A stretch of 64,000 bases of DNA from Theristus sp. LFF4_11 (GCA_030248135.1 JASANC010001605.1:1-64000); one strand, 5' to 3'; positions 1 through 14,200 are shown, counted from the first letter of the stretch. Numbers and translations are program-made. The notes: generated by a model from the sequence alone, not told the origin.

Positions 1-1000
1 CCTATTCATTTTTAAAAAATCATAGTTTTCATTAAAATCATGCGAATTTAAAATCGCTTCACGCGAAACGCCGCTTCTAAAAGTTTTAAAAATTTCTGCC
101 AGACTATTTATTAACGACCAATGCGAATAGGTGTCCATCGGGTATTTGGTGAGTTGTTTTTCGGTGCGTTCATTTTACGTCATAACTTTGTATTCAAATT
201 TTTATCACCTGTTGTGCACAACCACGTTCAAAAAGCTCGTGATATTGCGGTGGCGTATTCACACTTTTGTAGCAAGTTTTCTTTTTTTTTTAATTTCCAT
301 AGCAACATTTTTTGATAGCTTCATTCAGAAGTCCAAATTCTCTATGCCCATTAGGCAACAATCTTACGTCATCGCTCGTCACGTCAATGTTTCTTTAACC
401 ATGTGTATATCTGTATGTAGGTATGTATGTATGACCTATTTTTTCAAACGTGTCCCACTGAAACGACGTCATGTGCCGCCAAACATGCGCTTGTCGTTCA
501 CAGCAAACCAGACTTTCCGTTTAGCCGGTTTCTTCCCGTAAACAAATGGTGAATGTCGAATCAGTCACACTAAACTGACATTTTAGTGCCTGTACTTTGA
601 CAAACGGGCGTTTTTAAAGCAAATAACGTCATTTTAGTCCGGACACGTTTGAATAAATCCACAATATTATCTTTCTTTAAAGTTCTGCGACTCACTGTAC
701 GCATAGATATACAACAGGTAATCCTGACAACAGCTTCCTGCCTGACACAGTAATTCAAGATTGGTGAAGTGGCCTGAACCCTGGACGGGATACAAAATAC
801 ATGTGGTCAGCTACTTCAGCCAATTTTGAATTGCCGCATAAACGTTTGCAACTGCATGAAACGTAAAACCAAAATAAAATAAAATATAACACAAGTACTT
901 CTCATTATTTAATCTTCTAACGCTGTTCAGCTGTCCGGTTGTAACCCTGTGCAAGTCTCACATACATGTGACATACATACACTGTACATGTATCTACATA
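1..1000. other. AT-rich sequence without a recognisable gene
   Basis: Only short reading frames with no recognisable domain and no exon-like GC rise are present. Nothing functional is claimed. Confidence 0.6.
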
Positions 1001-1925
1001 CAGAGTGGTCCAAAAGTAGTGGGTGCAAATTTGAATCGCTCTAACTCGCCAACGATTAGACCGTTTGAATTGAAATTTTAGTCGCTTACTTAGGAAGAAC
1101 AAACTTTTAGAGCTCCACCAATTTTTAGCCCAAACGAAAAAATATTTCCCCTGCATGGAAGCAAAGTTCGAAAAAAACGAACTTTTGTATGAAAAAAGCA
1201 TTTTTTTCTGTCTCACATCGGATTTATTCATCTAGAACGTCACAAACTGTCAAAAATCAAAGCTAATTCTTCTCGAAATGTGTGCCCCCAGTTTCAATGC
1301 ACAATCGAACCCCATTGGCCACTAACAAGATCACTTTCAGGCACAATTCACAGTGTACACGTGCTGAAACGCGTTCACAATCATTTCTTTTACCGAGTTT
1401 TTGGCTTTCGCGCGTACACAATCTCTTTGATGAAGCCCCACCGAAAAAGCCCAGCGGCTTGAGATCGGGCGAACGCGGCGGCCATTCGATTGGGCCCCTG
1501 CGACCGATCCATCTGTTCGGAAACGACTCGTCGAACCACTGGCGAACGTCGATCGACACAACATGATGTTTCGCGCACATTCGCGCTTCTTTCGCGCGCT
1601 TAGCATAGGGCAATTGAGGAGTAAAATGAAAATTTTCGCGATTGTGTGAAGGAAAATTGAAAGCAGCAATAGTTGTATTGCTTTTTTTGGCGTTATCGAT
1701 GAATAAATCCGATATGAGACAAAAAATGCCGTTTTTAATGCAATCATTCGTTTTTTTTCGAGCTTTGCTTTTGCACAGGGGCAATGTTCTCTCGTTTGGG
1801 CTAAAAATTAGTGAAGGTCTAAACTTGTGCTTCCTAAGTTAACGACTAAATTTCAGCTGAAACGGTTCAACCGTTGGCGAGTTAGAGCGATTCAAAGTTG
1901 CACCCACTACTTTCGGACCACTCTG
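1001..1925 (-). mobile_element. Tc1/mariner-superfamily element with ~235-bp terminal inverted repeats
   Basis: The element begins CAGAGTGGTCC at 1001, ends with the complementary GGACCACTCTG at 1925, and is flanked on both sides by TA, the target duplicated by Tc1/mariner elements. The two ends are inverted copies of each other for about 235 bp (1001-1240 against 1690-1925) with scattered mismatches, far longer than the ~30-bp ends of a simple mariner. The centre holds a decayed transposase fragment on the minus strand. At 925 bp with a half-length, frameshifted transposase it cannot be autonomous. Confidence 0.88.
1263..1784 (-). pseudogene. Mariner-type transposase remnant (C-terminal half)
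   Basis: The minus strand encodes RWIGRRGPIEWPPRSPDLKP, a hallmark of the C-terminal catalytic region of a large Tc1/mariner transposase group, and near the end CIETGGTHFEKN, which resembles the usual C-terminus. Between them the frame is broken: WGFIKEIVYARKPKTR continues in another frame. The N-terminal DNA-binding half and the first catalytic aspartate region are absent, and the open frame starts inside the right inverted repeat. The intact family protein is about 340 residues, so this is a truncated, frameshifted fossil. Confidence 0.8.
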
Positions 1926-1927
1926 TA

Positions 1928-4900
1928 CATGTACATACAAATGTGGAAGCTGTTATATTTTTGGCTTTTACATAAAACTTCAAAAACCAGTACTAAAATT
2001 AAAATACCGTACACATTTTTCATGCTAGATCAATTGCATCTGCAGCGAATTTCGCAACACATTCAGAGAACGTCGATTTTCAGCAAGAGCCTTCCTGAAG
2101 CACGGGTCATTAACCTGTGTGGTGACTGCGGTTCGCGACCATCCCAATCTCGGTAAGGGCACCACGCCTCATTCATGCTGTCTACCAAAACCTCTTTTTA
2201 CAGTACCCGTTTACCTTTTGAAAAAGTCGTTATGAAAAAACTAACATTTACTGAGGTTAAAAAACAGCCATACTGAAAATACACGATTACAACGTTGCCT
2301 ACATGTACATTGTACATTATGTATCAAATTTTAATTTTGAATGTGTATATATGCTGACGCCGAATTCCTACTTCCCGTGTGTTCATCGGTTTCAGAATTA
2401 TTCATCTTGATAGTTCTATTGTTTGCCAGCATATCTCTGTGCTCTTCTAATTTGTGTTTATATGAATACTGTAGCTATGAATTTTGATGTCGTATTATCT
2501 GAATTGGCCATAAATCTGTGTTTTACTCTCTGGAAGTATTTACTGTACTTTAAAAAGCGTTGCAGCATACGATCAGTGCACTTTTCTATCCCTACTTCTC
2601 TGATAATTTCTAATGAAATGTTCAACGTTTGGTTTCTGTTTTGTGAAAACCAAAGCAGGATTGCAACGAAATCTCAGGACAATTATCAAAATCACACAAA
2701 CGGTTGTTATTGAGAAACGTGAGAGCAAAACAAAACCATACAGTTGCAGTTGTACATGTACGCAAAGCACTCCAATTTTGTACGACAGACCAATGAATTT
2801 TATGTATTTTTTTGTGATTTTGCGATATTCAAATCAAGCAATCCCTGTTATACGATACATGCCTGTTTTGTTTCATACAACCAATTTTAAGTGCGCTTCA
2901 TATCCGCTGCTTACGGTAATTTGTTGTAGTAGTCAAGGTAATTTTGATTTCGGTTTTTCAATTCGCATTGAAAACGTTATGTGCGTGGCTTTGTATCTGT
3001 TGGAGAGAAAAGGTAATAGTGATTTAAAGCTTTTTTGTGCCACAGAAAATTTATTTTAGTCATGATCTGTATTTGAGTTAACATTAACGTTAACGATATC
3101 AAGGAAATGAAGGAATTAAAAAATACTTTTGGTAGTTTCTGTTTATTTGCAGAAACCTCCATAGTCAACTTTTTTTAAATCTGTTTTTCAATTCCATTTA
3201 AGTTTTTTGACAGGTGTTGTTTTAAATCTTTAATCAAAAACCCTGGGGCGTTTTTTTGTTTTTAGATACCCAGCTGCAAATCAGGAATTTTGTGTTTCAC
3301 GTAATGAAAACAGGGACACTAAAAACTGGTTCGATTTTACGACTGGGTAAACTTAAAAAACAACTGTGGATGCTGAACGGTCAATGCAATTTTATCAGTT
3401 CGTAAAACTCAACGCTGAAGACCCCACCATTATACTATGTACAGCCAAAAGGTATATGGCAAAGAAACTTTACAAAAACTGATAAGAAATAAGAAGCAGT
3501 TGTGACAATATGTATGTATTCAGGTTTGTCTCAACAGTGCTTTCTTCAGTGGCCAGCAAACATTCATTTTCAGAATTTCAACAAACAAAAACTTCAAGCC
3601 GCTTACTTTTCACAAAGTTAAAAAGAAAGATGAATACAATTTTGTAAATTGCCTGCGCAATCCATCCATCCATTTTATTTCGCGAAAAGCAGGAAACTCC
3701 GATAAAACTGTATGAACAGCATGAAATTCGGAGACCCAACATAGCAATAATTTTTCAAAAGATTCCTTAAGTTAAGTTCATTGTTTTTGCTTAAACATCG
3801 TTGTGCCTTCTGCACAATATGTACAATGACGTGGTTTCCCTAAATGTTTAAATCTAGACAGATACGGTTCGCCAGTACTATGAACACGCATTTATTATTA
3901 AAATTTAACCCACTCATATCTGATATTGTGGTTTTCAGTTTAATTTCAACCTGTCAACAGCTATAAGGATGAACGTTAATTACACAATTGCAACATTAAA
4001 AAACTACAGGCGATCACAGTTTTATCCATTGTATCCAGTGACACTCACAGTCAGTGGCAGCGAACACCGCAGACAAATCATAATGTGCACATTGACGTGC
4101 CAGGCAGCTTCGTTTCAAATCAATCAGACGTGATCGGTTTAGCTTAACGACCATATTGTTTCAACTATCATAAAAATTTTAACGTGAGAACGAGCAAAAA
4201 ATTAATACGGCTCGCAAAATTTGAAACTTCTGCAGCCATGAGATCTATTGTTATTGCTTTTTAAAACGAAATAGGAGTTGGAGCTTAATGTGTTCAGTCC
4301 AATAGAATGTTACATTTTGTTGCCACTGCAAAGTTTTTTCACATCTACAATTCAATTACAGTCCCTTTGTCCATCAGTTATAAATTGTCATTATAAATAT
4401 ACATGATAATACAATTTTTTTAGTTTTTTTTCACGTGTCATAATTTTGTAACGCAATTAGTAAAATTGTTTCCATAATGCTCAGTCGAACTGTACGGTGG
4501 GTAGAAGATAGATGTAACATACGTGTACTTTATTGGCGTCTTTTGAATTTTTTATCAACATTTCAGCCCTGTCAAAATTTAAATTTTTTCAAAACTCCAC
4601 CCACTTTCAACAAATGAAACAAAAATTTTATGTGTACAGTAGCCTCGAATTTTCAGAGGGACAATTAGCTTGCGACGGGGCTATTATTAAATACTTTTTT
4701 AACAGAAATTACGCGAATGGGTTTCAGAAACAAATGAAGCGCATTTAAACATTTTTATTCTGTCAAAATATTGACAAATGAAACGCTAACGCATGACGAC
4801 AATGACAGACAGTTTTACGCACAATCAACTTTTCAGAGGCAGCCAAAATACGAACGAGCAATTGATTTCATTAGACAGACATGTGTACAACAACTTGTTG

Positions 4901-5850
4901 CGCTTTCAATGTTTCTTGCAGTTGTTTTTTGTGCATTGGGCGACAATTTGTAAGTCTGACCGTTGAATCAAAAATCAAGGCCTTTTTATTTTTGTGAAAC
5001 CTTATTTGATCGTCACACATGTTACACTCACTTGTACTTTGAGCATTGCATGTTTACTCAGTTTCAAGTGTTCCACCATCTAACTCAAGATTCACCAAAA
5101 AAATACTGTGAAATTACTGCCAAGTAAGCCTTGTATATGTTCTGTTGTGCCTCCCCTTTGCATAAACATTTATAACACTGGCGCTGTCGCAAATTTAACG
5201 CACGCATTGTACACACGCCAATTCTGAACGTACGCATGCGCAGTTTCAATTCAACCAAAAAACGACTGGAAATAGTCCGAAAAAATGAATATATGTATTT
5301 TATAGAATAAAGAAAACCGGTTTTTACAACAGTCTGTCTGTAGAATGTGTATCGGTTCGGTAACACGCTGTCGTTGTCTGCACTGGTCGTGTATGCACGC
5401 TTCAATGCATTGCAAGTTCTTTATGTATGAGAGATCGTTTTCTACTGCCACAATACTCGTAGCATGTATTGTAGTTCTTGCAGGTGTTTTTTAATGCATG
5501 AAATATCAAGACCGACGCTGTCTTTGTGCGCGTGTGTGCATGTGGTTTCCCACACTGCGACTGCAAAATTGATGAAATTGAATTTGAAACGCGATTTTCA
5601 AAAATTATTTTGAATTTCAGGCAGACTCAATGTTGCACTTTTGATGTTTTTTCGCCAGCCACAATTTTATTCCATTTTACCAGTTTCATACTGTGACCGC
5701 CGTTGGCACATAATTTTTTTACAAGCAACGAATGCATGCACGAAAAACGTGCAATTTAAAAACATGTGTCGTGTTTTTCTATACGCAAAGCGCCTTCCAG
5801 AAATACCGTATCTATGATTTGTTTAAGATGCTTCTAGTTTGGCACAGATG
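1928..5850. other. AT-rich sequence without a recognisable gene
   Basis: No reading frame with domain character and no phase-compatible exon series was found. Several palindromic TGTACA/ACATGT motifs occur (for example 2300-2320 and 2755-2762). Nothing else is supported. Confidence 0.55.
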
Positions 5851-5852
5851 TA

Positions 5853-6051
5853 CAGGGTGGTTTGAAAGTATGGACACCATTTCAAATAATATGTTGTTTC
5901 ATGTCAGCTAATTGAGCAAAAACTTGGCAAAGGTACTTTCGAAAAGCTTGACCGTTTATATTGCTGGCTCAGAATATCCATGTAGTCATCATGTTTTCAC
6001 GTAGCCGCCTGTTGTGAAAGCGAATAGTGTCAGTACTTTCGACCCACCCTG
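5853..6051. mobile_element. 199-bp MITE with mariner-type ends
   Basis: The left end CAGGGTGGTTTGAAAGTA and the complement of the right end CAGGGTGGGTCGAAAGTA form ~25-bp imperfect terminal inverted repeats, flanked by TA on both sides (5851-5852 and 6052-6053). There is no coding capacity. The CAGGGTG start is shared with the larger elements at 16348, 18566, 25662 and 43071, suggesting mobilisation by related Tc1/mariner transposases. Confidence 0.85.
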
Positions 6052-6053
6052 TA

Positions 6054-9000
6054 GATACTGATTTAGTTTTGTGCTCTATATCTCAGGAGATTTTATGACT
6101 GAAAATTGGCGATTGTCTGATTCAGGTTTACGATTTCTGCATTTGCAAGTAAGAAACAACACAGAGGACAGTGAAAGTTTTTCACAAAACAATTCCATAC
6201 TTTTTGTTCAAACGATACACTGAATAAAGTGTAGAGTTCAATGGTCAGCGGTAATTCGTATGACATGATAATTCTGGATAAGTTTTGTCAGCATATTTGC
6301 GACTGTTTCTTGGATTTGAGTTAATAAAGTACATAATTTTGTGTTTGGCCAATTATGCAGCATGCCCCTAATGGAGTTTTAAAATTAAAAATAATATTTT
6401 ACACTGCAGAAAAAATTTGGTAAAACCAGATCTAAATGATCTAAACCACAATCCATGCATGCCAACTTTAGATGTTTTATTTATTTGTTTCTGAATTTTT
6501 TTTATACAGAACTTTGTTTATCTCCCGTATTCACGTTGAATTTTAAAATTTTCGATGAAAAATCTGTATGCAACCGCACAACGTACTGTGCACGTGTGAT
6601 TTGAAAAAAACGGTTAACGTAGATCCTGCTTTATCTCGTTTGAGATAAGAAACGGATAGCTTCAATATGACTGCAGGCAGACACAAAACATCCACCATCG
6701 CTCAACTATGATAGCCTCATGAAGTTTTGTTCTGCTTTAAAAATCTAAACAGAACAGGAAACAGGCGCCCAGTGGGGCGTAACCCGGTGTAAGCTACAGC
6801 TTACCAGGCAGAAGCATGTTCCTCTCTGTTTTTTTCATTTATTCCTGGTGTTTTCTGTGTTTACATTACAATTTACACACGACCCCCAGGCGTACAGTAA
6901 GAACATAAGCAGTGTGGCCGCGCCACACACAAAAGTTGCTCAGATTGAGAACAACACAGCCGAGCAGAATTTTAAACGATCAACACGAAGAATTTCGAAC
7001 GTGTATCTGGTTTTGGACGCACAGTGCTGCCACAGCTGATGGCGCCTCGGCGTCGCCACGCGCGCGCATCGATGCAGTGCATCGGCGATGGTAGATTAGC
7101 ATTTTGCGAATCGTTGTTGCTTCGCTATTGTGTTCGCTTCGTATATTTGTTGTCTGTGGTGTACGCCGTGTAAATCATGTGATGACTGATTCATATGGAT
7201 ACAAAACCGTCCACCAGGAACGGAGATTACAAAGTAAAACACAAGCGAACACAATCGCTGATCACTGAACAAACGGCAGTCACGCCACGTCGGACGCGTC
7301 CGGGCTATGGGAATGCTTAAATACCGACCGATATACCACCTTCACGCCACAAACTTCATGCTCCCGATTTCATAGATTACATTTTTTGAAACTCGGCTTT
7401 GGTCCAAATTGAACAACTTTAGCAGCACAGTCTAGACTTGTACTGTACTGATCTCGCGTCTCACACCGCCCCCATTTCAAATTCCTGCATGTCAATAAAC
7501 AAAAGCTATTTGTTTTCTGGCTTTTGTCTACAAATAAATCTTCCGGTGTGAGTAGTCTCAACAAAACCACATGAGCTAATTATTGTGTGTAAACGTCTTC
7601 AGAATTAATATTTCTTAGCATTCTCAGTATCAATCAAAAACCTAAAAAGTTTAGCTCATTGTTTCAAGGTTACAGTTTTAAGAAAAAAACAGCTCGCAAA
7701 AAAATAAATCATTCCTGAGCGGCATCGTCTGTGTGTTGCATGACCCCAAAAAAGGTCGTTTTTGTGCGTTTCTTCTGGTGAGCGCCGTGTACAGTCAGCA
7801 CGTTTCTTTAGTTTTGCATGCGTATGCACGATGTGTACGTGAATTCGCTCTGTCCCATCTCATATGGAGTTCTTGCAATACTGCAGTTGTTTTTTCTCGT
7901 ATATTTTAAACGTTTCACATTTTGCTGTGTATTAATTTGTGAAGTCTTCTGGACTAAATGTGCACATATGTAACCGTGTCATCCATATTTATTATAGTTA
8001 TGCGCTTTAATCAATTTCATTGCCGATAACTTTCTATTTTCTTAGATATTCAAAAATTCACTTGAGGTTGAGACAAAACGACTGCTTAAGACAGCCAGTA
8101 AATTGCTATCACTGTCGATTTTTGCCAGTAGCAACAACGAACAAGGAAAGCCACTTTATGTATGTGTCGGTTGGTAGAAGACTAATTTGCCACTATTTCG
8201 TTAAAAACTGTGCGCGCGCATGAGTAGATGTACGTTGCATAGTTGTTTTAGTTCAGTTTCACAGTAAGACCACACAGCGTCTTATTCATTACAGTGACAA
8301 CTACGACTACGACATGTCTAATCGTGCAAAAGAAGCTACCTTACCACCCGATTCTCTTTACTTTTCTTCTTACGGTAGTTTTTCACTGTATCGCCAAATG
8401 GTGTCCCTTTTGAAGTTTTTTCCCGTCATCTTTTTTAGAGTTACAAACTATTATCACTCCTTTTTACGTACCGTAATTTTTTTTCTTGACACGCACATTA
8501 CGATGATTCAGGGTTTTTTTACGGATTTTAAGTGGAAGTAGCTGTTTTGTATTGCTCGAGTTTTTTTTGTTAATGATTTGTGCAACAAACACAAAGCGGC
8601 TACCTTTCCATTTTTTACATTTCAGTTCGAGAGATTTATTGTTATTGCTGTGATGTCGCCAACAGAACAACAGCGTATTTCAAAAGGGCAGACTTCAAAT
8701 GCGTCGACGTAGCAAATGCCAACGAACACGCATGCCAAAAAAAACAATTTCATGGTAAGCTGAGTTTGTGATTTAGTCACAGTTGTACTTGTTTGATTTT
8801 GATATACATACATTATATTCCGATACCTTATTCCGATCCATTTATTGTCCGCAAAATGGGACAACCGGTGTATCTGAGTGAATGTGAGAACTGCAATATT
8901 AGGTCACCACATGTTGAACTGAGTTAAGACGAAAATTGCTAATGTTGTTATGCTTAACAATGCTAGCAACAACATGGCTCATGTTGTTAAAATTGACTGA

Positions 9001-10238
9001 AACACCTCTAAAAATAGATGTGATGGATCTCTAAGAAGTAAGATTGCCAGGGTAGACGTTGACTAGACGAATGAGCGAATTGCTCTCTCACCAGTGTTGC
9101 TATTGAAGCAAGCATTCAACAAAGACATCGCAGCATCAACTGAGCGGCTCACATCAAACAACATTTTCAGGAAACTAAGCAACTAGCTTCTCAGATTGAA
9201 CACCTGAGAACTAAACGCATTTGTAAGCTGAAAAACTACGATAGTACATATGCGACGTTTGATTTTTTCGTTTCACGTTGAGACCGGACATCGAGAAGCG
9301 CAATACTGTTTACCAGACCATTATCTACTACGCAAACTTTCGCTTTTCATAATGTGCTTAAAAACCGTGTTGCATGTAAGCAAATAAATCAGACAACGGA
9401 TAAACAATAGACCAGATTGAAATCTAAACTCGTATATTGATCAATAAAAAAACTGCTGGGGCGACCGCTAAGCAATAAGATTAAATGACACACCAGCTGA
9501 TGCTGTTTTTCATTTTGCATAGTCATGGAGATCCACAAAATTTAAGCTTATCCTTCCTTATTTCTAGAGTTTGTACTTTGCTTATACCTCTGTGCTGATA
9601 ATTGATATTTATCTTTAGCACCATTTTACTACTAATTAACTGTATTTTCAGTTACTAACAGATTTTATTTTATTCGAAGAAACAGACCGACTGACTTTCC
9701 TCGCCACACACATTGCTAAAAATCGTTTGGTTTCTGTCTTCTGCTGTGAAAAAAACAACATTCGCCGAACATTAAGTTCAGCTATTGCGCTAAAAACATT
9801 CTATCACCGCCTAAAAAGCCTGGAGACAGCAGAAAACAGCAAGTTGCTCAAAAAATTTAACAACAGATGTTTTTTAGATGCTATGTAAGAGGAAAAAGTT
9901 TTTGGCTAGTTTTCGGTATGCAAAGTACTGGAAGCGCTACGTATAAGTAGCGTAGCATACGCTGTACAACATGGTGCTCTCCTAAAAACAAAAGCACTGA
10001 ACACCGAACCGAACCCTGTCTAGTTCCAAGATAACTTTTTCCACAACTTTTTCGTCTGCACATTCCCATTCCCACACACTGCGTTCAAATGAAGCTTAAA
10101 AATGTTAGCAAAGCAGTTTTTGAATACACGTTACTGAGAACTCAAAAATCTTGACCTTAATAAAAAGAAGATGAATATTTATTTGAACGGGTATTTTTAG
10201 AAAGATTTGCACGTATCAGCAAAAAAAATCTGAAACCT
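6054..10238. other. Non-coding sequence with a small CpG-rich patch
   Basis: Mostly AT-rich. The stretch 7016-7091 and again 7260-7310 is clearly richer in CG dinucleotides than its surroundings and could be a promoter or an unrecognised exon, but no coherent protein is visible. Nothing else is supported. Confidence 0.4.
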
Positions 10239-10297
10239 CAAGCGGAAGTCGAACTCACATCTCTATTATTAGACCACTAGACCACGGCGGCCCGCCT
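10239..10297 (-). ncRNA. tRNA-like fragment (Pol III A-box and B-box; SINE head or tRNA pseudogene)
   Basis: Read on the minus strand, TGGTCTAGTGG (10284-10274) fits a Pol III A-box and GTTCGACTTCC (10254-10244) resembles a B-box. The gap between them is only about 19 nt, too short for a full tRNA with an anticodon arm, so this is not a working tRNA gene. A run of T follows just downstream. It is best explained as the tRNA-derived head of a SINE or a deleted tRNA pseudogene. Confidence 0.4.
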
Positions 10298-10299
10298 TT

Positions 10300-11197
10300 C
10301 CTCAGCCGTTATCTCACGTTTGGTACTCTAAAATTCTTAACGAAACCATTACTTACTTATTATAACTTTTCTGCAATTTGTGTTATGTATTTTACATTTT
10401 TAAATTCAAATAAAAATCGCGATCTTTTTTCATACATCTGAAAAACCGTTTTTCGACTGCGACAGCTTTGGGCAGTTGCAACGTCAAAAAATCGCTACAC
10501 GTAAAATGTGTTAAAACGTTTTTGAACGCCCAGTTTTTCATCAGCTACGTTTGAGGATAAACCGCGTGGTGTGCCGTAAGAAACGAACAACAAAATTCAC
10601 ACCATACTATGCCACAGTCGCATAATCATATCTCTTCTCGTAGAAAGCGCTGACCAAACTTTACCGGTTCGACAATCGTGTCTGACTGAACTTTCATTTT
10701 GAGAATTATGGTGCCTGCGTCTTCGGCCGATTGAATGAACGACGGCTAATTTTTCAGTCTGCGATTGGTCTGGTTTTTCTGATGTTCACGCAGCAAAAAA
10801 CCGGTCACGAAAAACACTGCTTGCGTTTGTTACCTTTTTCAGCGAAACCTTCAGGTCAACAACGACTTGCTAGAAAAACAATGATCTGACTTTTTACAGA
10901 ATTTAGATAGTGTGGTAATGTACACAGCTTATTGGAGTTAAATCCTTGATCAAAATCGTTGTAAGTACCAGATTTCTTCTATTACAGGAGAAGAACTTCA
11001 TCAAGAAAGCGTCATCAGCGACCGTGAAAACCAAAATCAAACCTGATCATCAAATGAGACAACGCGCAGCCGTACTGCAACCTGCTTCTCCTGGTGACCG
11101 CTAAACAACAACAACTTCAACACAGCAACAGTCATTTTTGTCAAACGTTGATCATTTTTTGACGAATCACTCAAAGTGATTACAAAGGAGTGAAACG
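10300..11197 (+). promoter_or_regulatory. Probable 5' flank and leader of the zinc-finger gene
   Basis: A strong 3' splice-site-like sequence, TTCTATTACAG, ends at 10987, which could receive a 5' UTR exon or a spliced leader. Between it and the proposed start at 11198 lies a short upstream open frame (ATG at 11053, stop by 11103). No TATA box or defined promoter can be assigned. Confidence 0.35.
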
Positions 11198-11261
11198 ATG
11201 AACCTGGCCATGAGCAGTACGAGCGCTTCGCCACAGCAACAGGTGCCCGGCTCCATAATGG
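11198..11261 (+). other. Proposed first coding exon of the zinc-finger gene
   Basis: ATG at 11198 opens a 64-nt exon encoding [20 protein letters not shown] followed by Met, ending one base into a codon before GTCAGT. The exon at 17429 begins with exactly the two bases needed, so the join gives [11 protein letters not shown]. The Gln- and Ser-rich composition matches the next exons. No other upstream ATG exon of the right phase was found; an ATG at 17298 has no phase-1 donor. RNA support is required. Confidence 0.55.
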
Positions 11262-14200
11262 GTCAGTCAGTATTACGGTTTTTTGCTAATGTTGCAAAGA
11301 TTTTTAAAGCAATATTCTGGTTTGTGGTACTACTGTGGTTTTCAAGTTTATTGAACTGTTATTCTCAAACGATTTACTGCCCTATGTACCCATGTACTCA
11401 ATAATTTTTTTGGAACGATATCAACGAGTGAACATTCAACAAATTCTGATAGCACATGTCAGTGCTGTTTGGATTTTACTGTCACCAGATTACCATTCTG
11501 TCTATCAAGCATCACTTTACATGCACATCTTACTGGTGTTTTATCAAGGTTACAAATTAGGCATAACCAATCAAAAGACAACTTCTCTGAAGGATCTTAA
11601 CAATTTTTGTCATTTCTGAAATGATGCTTCTTTCGGCGTCCTTCCTGCCATTGTGCTTTTTTGTAGAACTACTGGAAGAACTATTGGAATTTATGCTCAT
11701 GTCAATTCCACAATTTATCAAAATCAGAATGAATTTTGAAATAATTTTGTGATGAAGGGTAAAGTTTTTGCGCATTGCAGCATCAACATTATTTTTCATT
11801 TGAGCAACTGATTCAGGTTTTCAGACAGTGTATTGTTAATTTCAAAACGGCTCATCGTTCATTTTGTTTATAAGTAACTCAAAGATTTATGCAACGGTGC
11901 CAAAACACCGACCACAAACGTAAACTGAATCTTGTGAAGTCAAAACACGCAAATAATAAAATTATTTCAATTCATACACATAGTTTTCGCCAGTTTTTTC
12001 CCACTGCATCCGTTTAGTGTGGACATTCATCTGGTTCAGACAAACAAAAAATGCAAATTTATGCGTCTCCGCTGTCCGACTCGGGCACATTTCCACAGAA
12101 AATGAGAACTGCGGATGTGTTTTTTATTACTGTATTATTCTGTGCAGATTGAGCCAACCCCCAGTGCTCCGTCGCCAGTCAGACCAGCCGAGTCTAGACA
12201 CAGTCGGCAGAAACTCGTAAAAAACGAACATAAAAATAAATGACCGTTCGATTTTTTCTTTTTTCTAGATGTGAACCATACGGGCAAAAAAGGAAAACAG
12301 GATAAAGTTGTGTGCATAAAAAGCGTCTTAAACGTGTGTGTAGGAAGTTTTTTGATCATTTTTGAGCAGCTGCCGTCCGAGAGAGAACGCTGCTCGTCTG
12401 TCTGCTCGGTTTCGTGCGTGACTGTCTCCAGGGAGCTAGTCAGCAGCGCAGATCAGATGTTTTTCTCAAGGTTTTTTGTCTCACGGCTTTGGTATATTTT
12501 TTATCATATACCCATCAATCAACTGATGTTTTCAAGGCAAAAAATGAACTTTTCTGGTAAACTTCGTTAGTTGATTTTTTGATTTTATCGAATATAACAA
12601 GCAAGTAAAAGCCAGTTCACTTCCCATACATGTGCATGTGTAAGCTCGTTTGTGGGTGTAACGTTTTGCAGACAGACACACAAGCAACATGCAAAGGTTT
12701 GTCTGCGATGTTTTTTGATAAACGACCTTGAGTTATTTCATTTTTTGTGAGCAACTATAAAAAAGTCGCATGAATTTTTTTTTGTTTTTTATTTGGTTAT
12801 GGCGGTAGGGAGACACAGACGTTTTTTCAAGGACATAAAGAAACATTGCAAAAAAGGCCCATGAATGAGTTTGCTGGGTAGGGGAACGCTTGTTTTTCGT
12901 TTGACGTTCACAAACGTGGACGATGAACGAGTGCACGCACGTGCTGCACAATGTCACAAAATGTGGTTTGAAAAAAAACTGGAAAAGTTGCGGCATACGA
13001 TGAACAGCACGTGTTGTCTAGTAAGTTGACGTTTTTTTAAATTCAGAGTTCGTTTTACTTTACTGTTGCTTGTGCTTCGTTAATCAAGCTGAATAGAAAC
13101 TCGGTCAGAAACAATGTACATTTGAGTGGGATAAAACGTTAGACCTAAATAATAGCAACTTTTTTGCGAATCTCGATTAAGTTGTTTGAATGAACAGAAC
13201 CAATTTGATACAAAGGTTTTTTTGGCGTTTTGTCCCTCGGTTACAGTAACCTTCTTCTATTCCTGAAATTGGACACTGTTACGCTGCGTACGCCTAAAGT
13301 TGGCCCGTAAAAAACGTTATAAGATGAAAGAAACAAACTGAAGCAACAACACACACCGCGAGTGCAGCAGGACAAAAGTGCTTACACTGAAGTTGATGTT
13401 GTGCAACTGCTGACGTTCTTTCTTTAACATTTCTGAATTCAAAAAACATTATTGCATAACAGAAAGATGTACTCACTAAACTTTTCAGTTAAGTTTTAAA
13501 AACGATTGCAGCACGGATGCTGTGGTTGCGTTGTTTCTGCTCGGTAACTTTTGCATTGTGCAGTTTTTGTTGAGTCTGTCGTTGTTGTGAGAGACCCTGT
13601 GTCGTCTCGCCTGGTTCGCAAATATGTTTAGCGCTCAGCAAGACTTTTACTTTGACGTATTTCATCCGCGAAAAACAATTCAACCCGTTTTTTATCACGA
13701 AAAACGCAACAAACTGCAGTTTAACTTTCTGTACTCACTCGAACGAAGCTACGCATTAGATGCTGTTGGCTTTCCCCAGACATAATTTTTTTCAGAGTCA
13801 GCTTATGCTCTTTTTACCATAACCCTTTGTAGAACAAAAACTTTGAATGCGTTTCCAGCGATTACTATTTTGTAACAGCTGTTATTCAAAAGATACAGTA
13901 AGAAAACATTCAAGACCCTGTTAGATCAAAATAGAATATGACGTTTAAAACCAGCAGATTTACGCAAGGCGTGCTACCGAAAAAAACTAAAAGTTTATAT
14001 TCCCAATTATGCTTCAGACAATTAAAACAGCATTGCACTTTACTTCCCAAAAATTAAAAAAAGAAATATGCAGTGTCTTGGAGACATAAGTACAGTAGAT
14101 CTTAACAAAAGTAAAGTTGAATGAACCAACAACAGTAAGAGGCCGCTAATCTTGATGAAAATCGTTGAGGATTGACACGCAAAATTCTGAAGAATGACTA

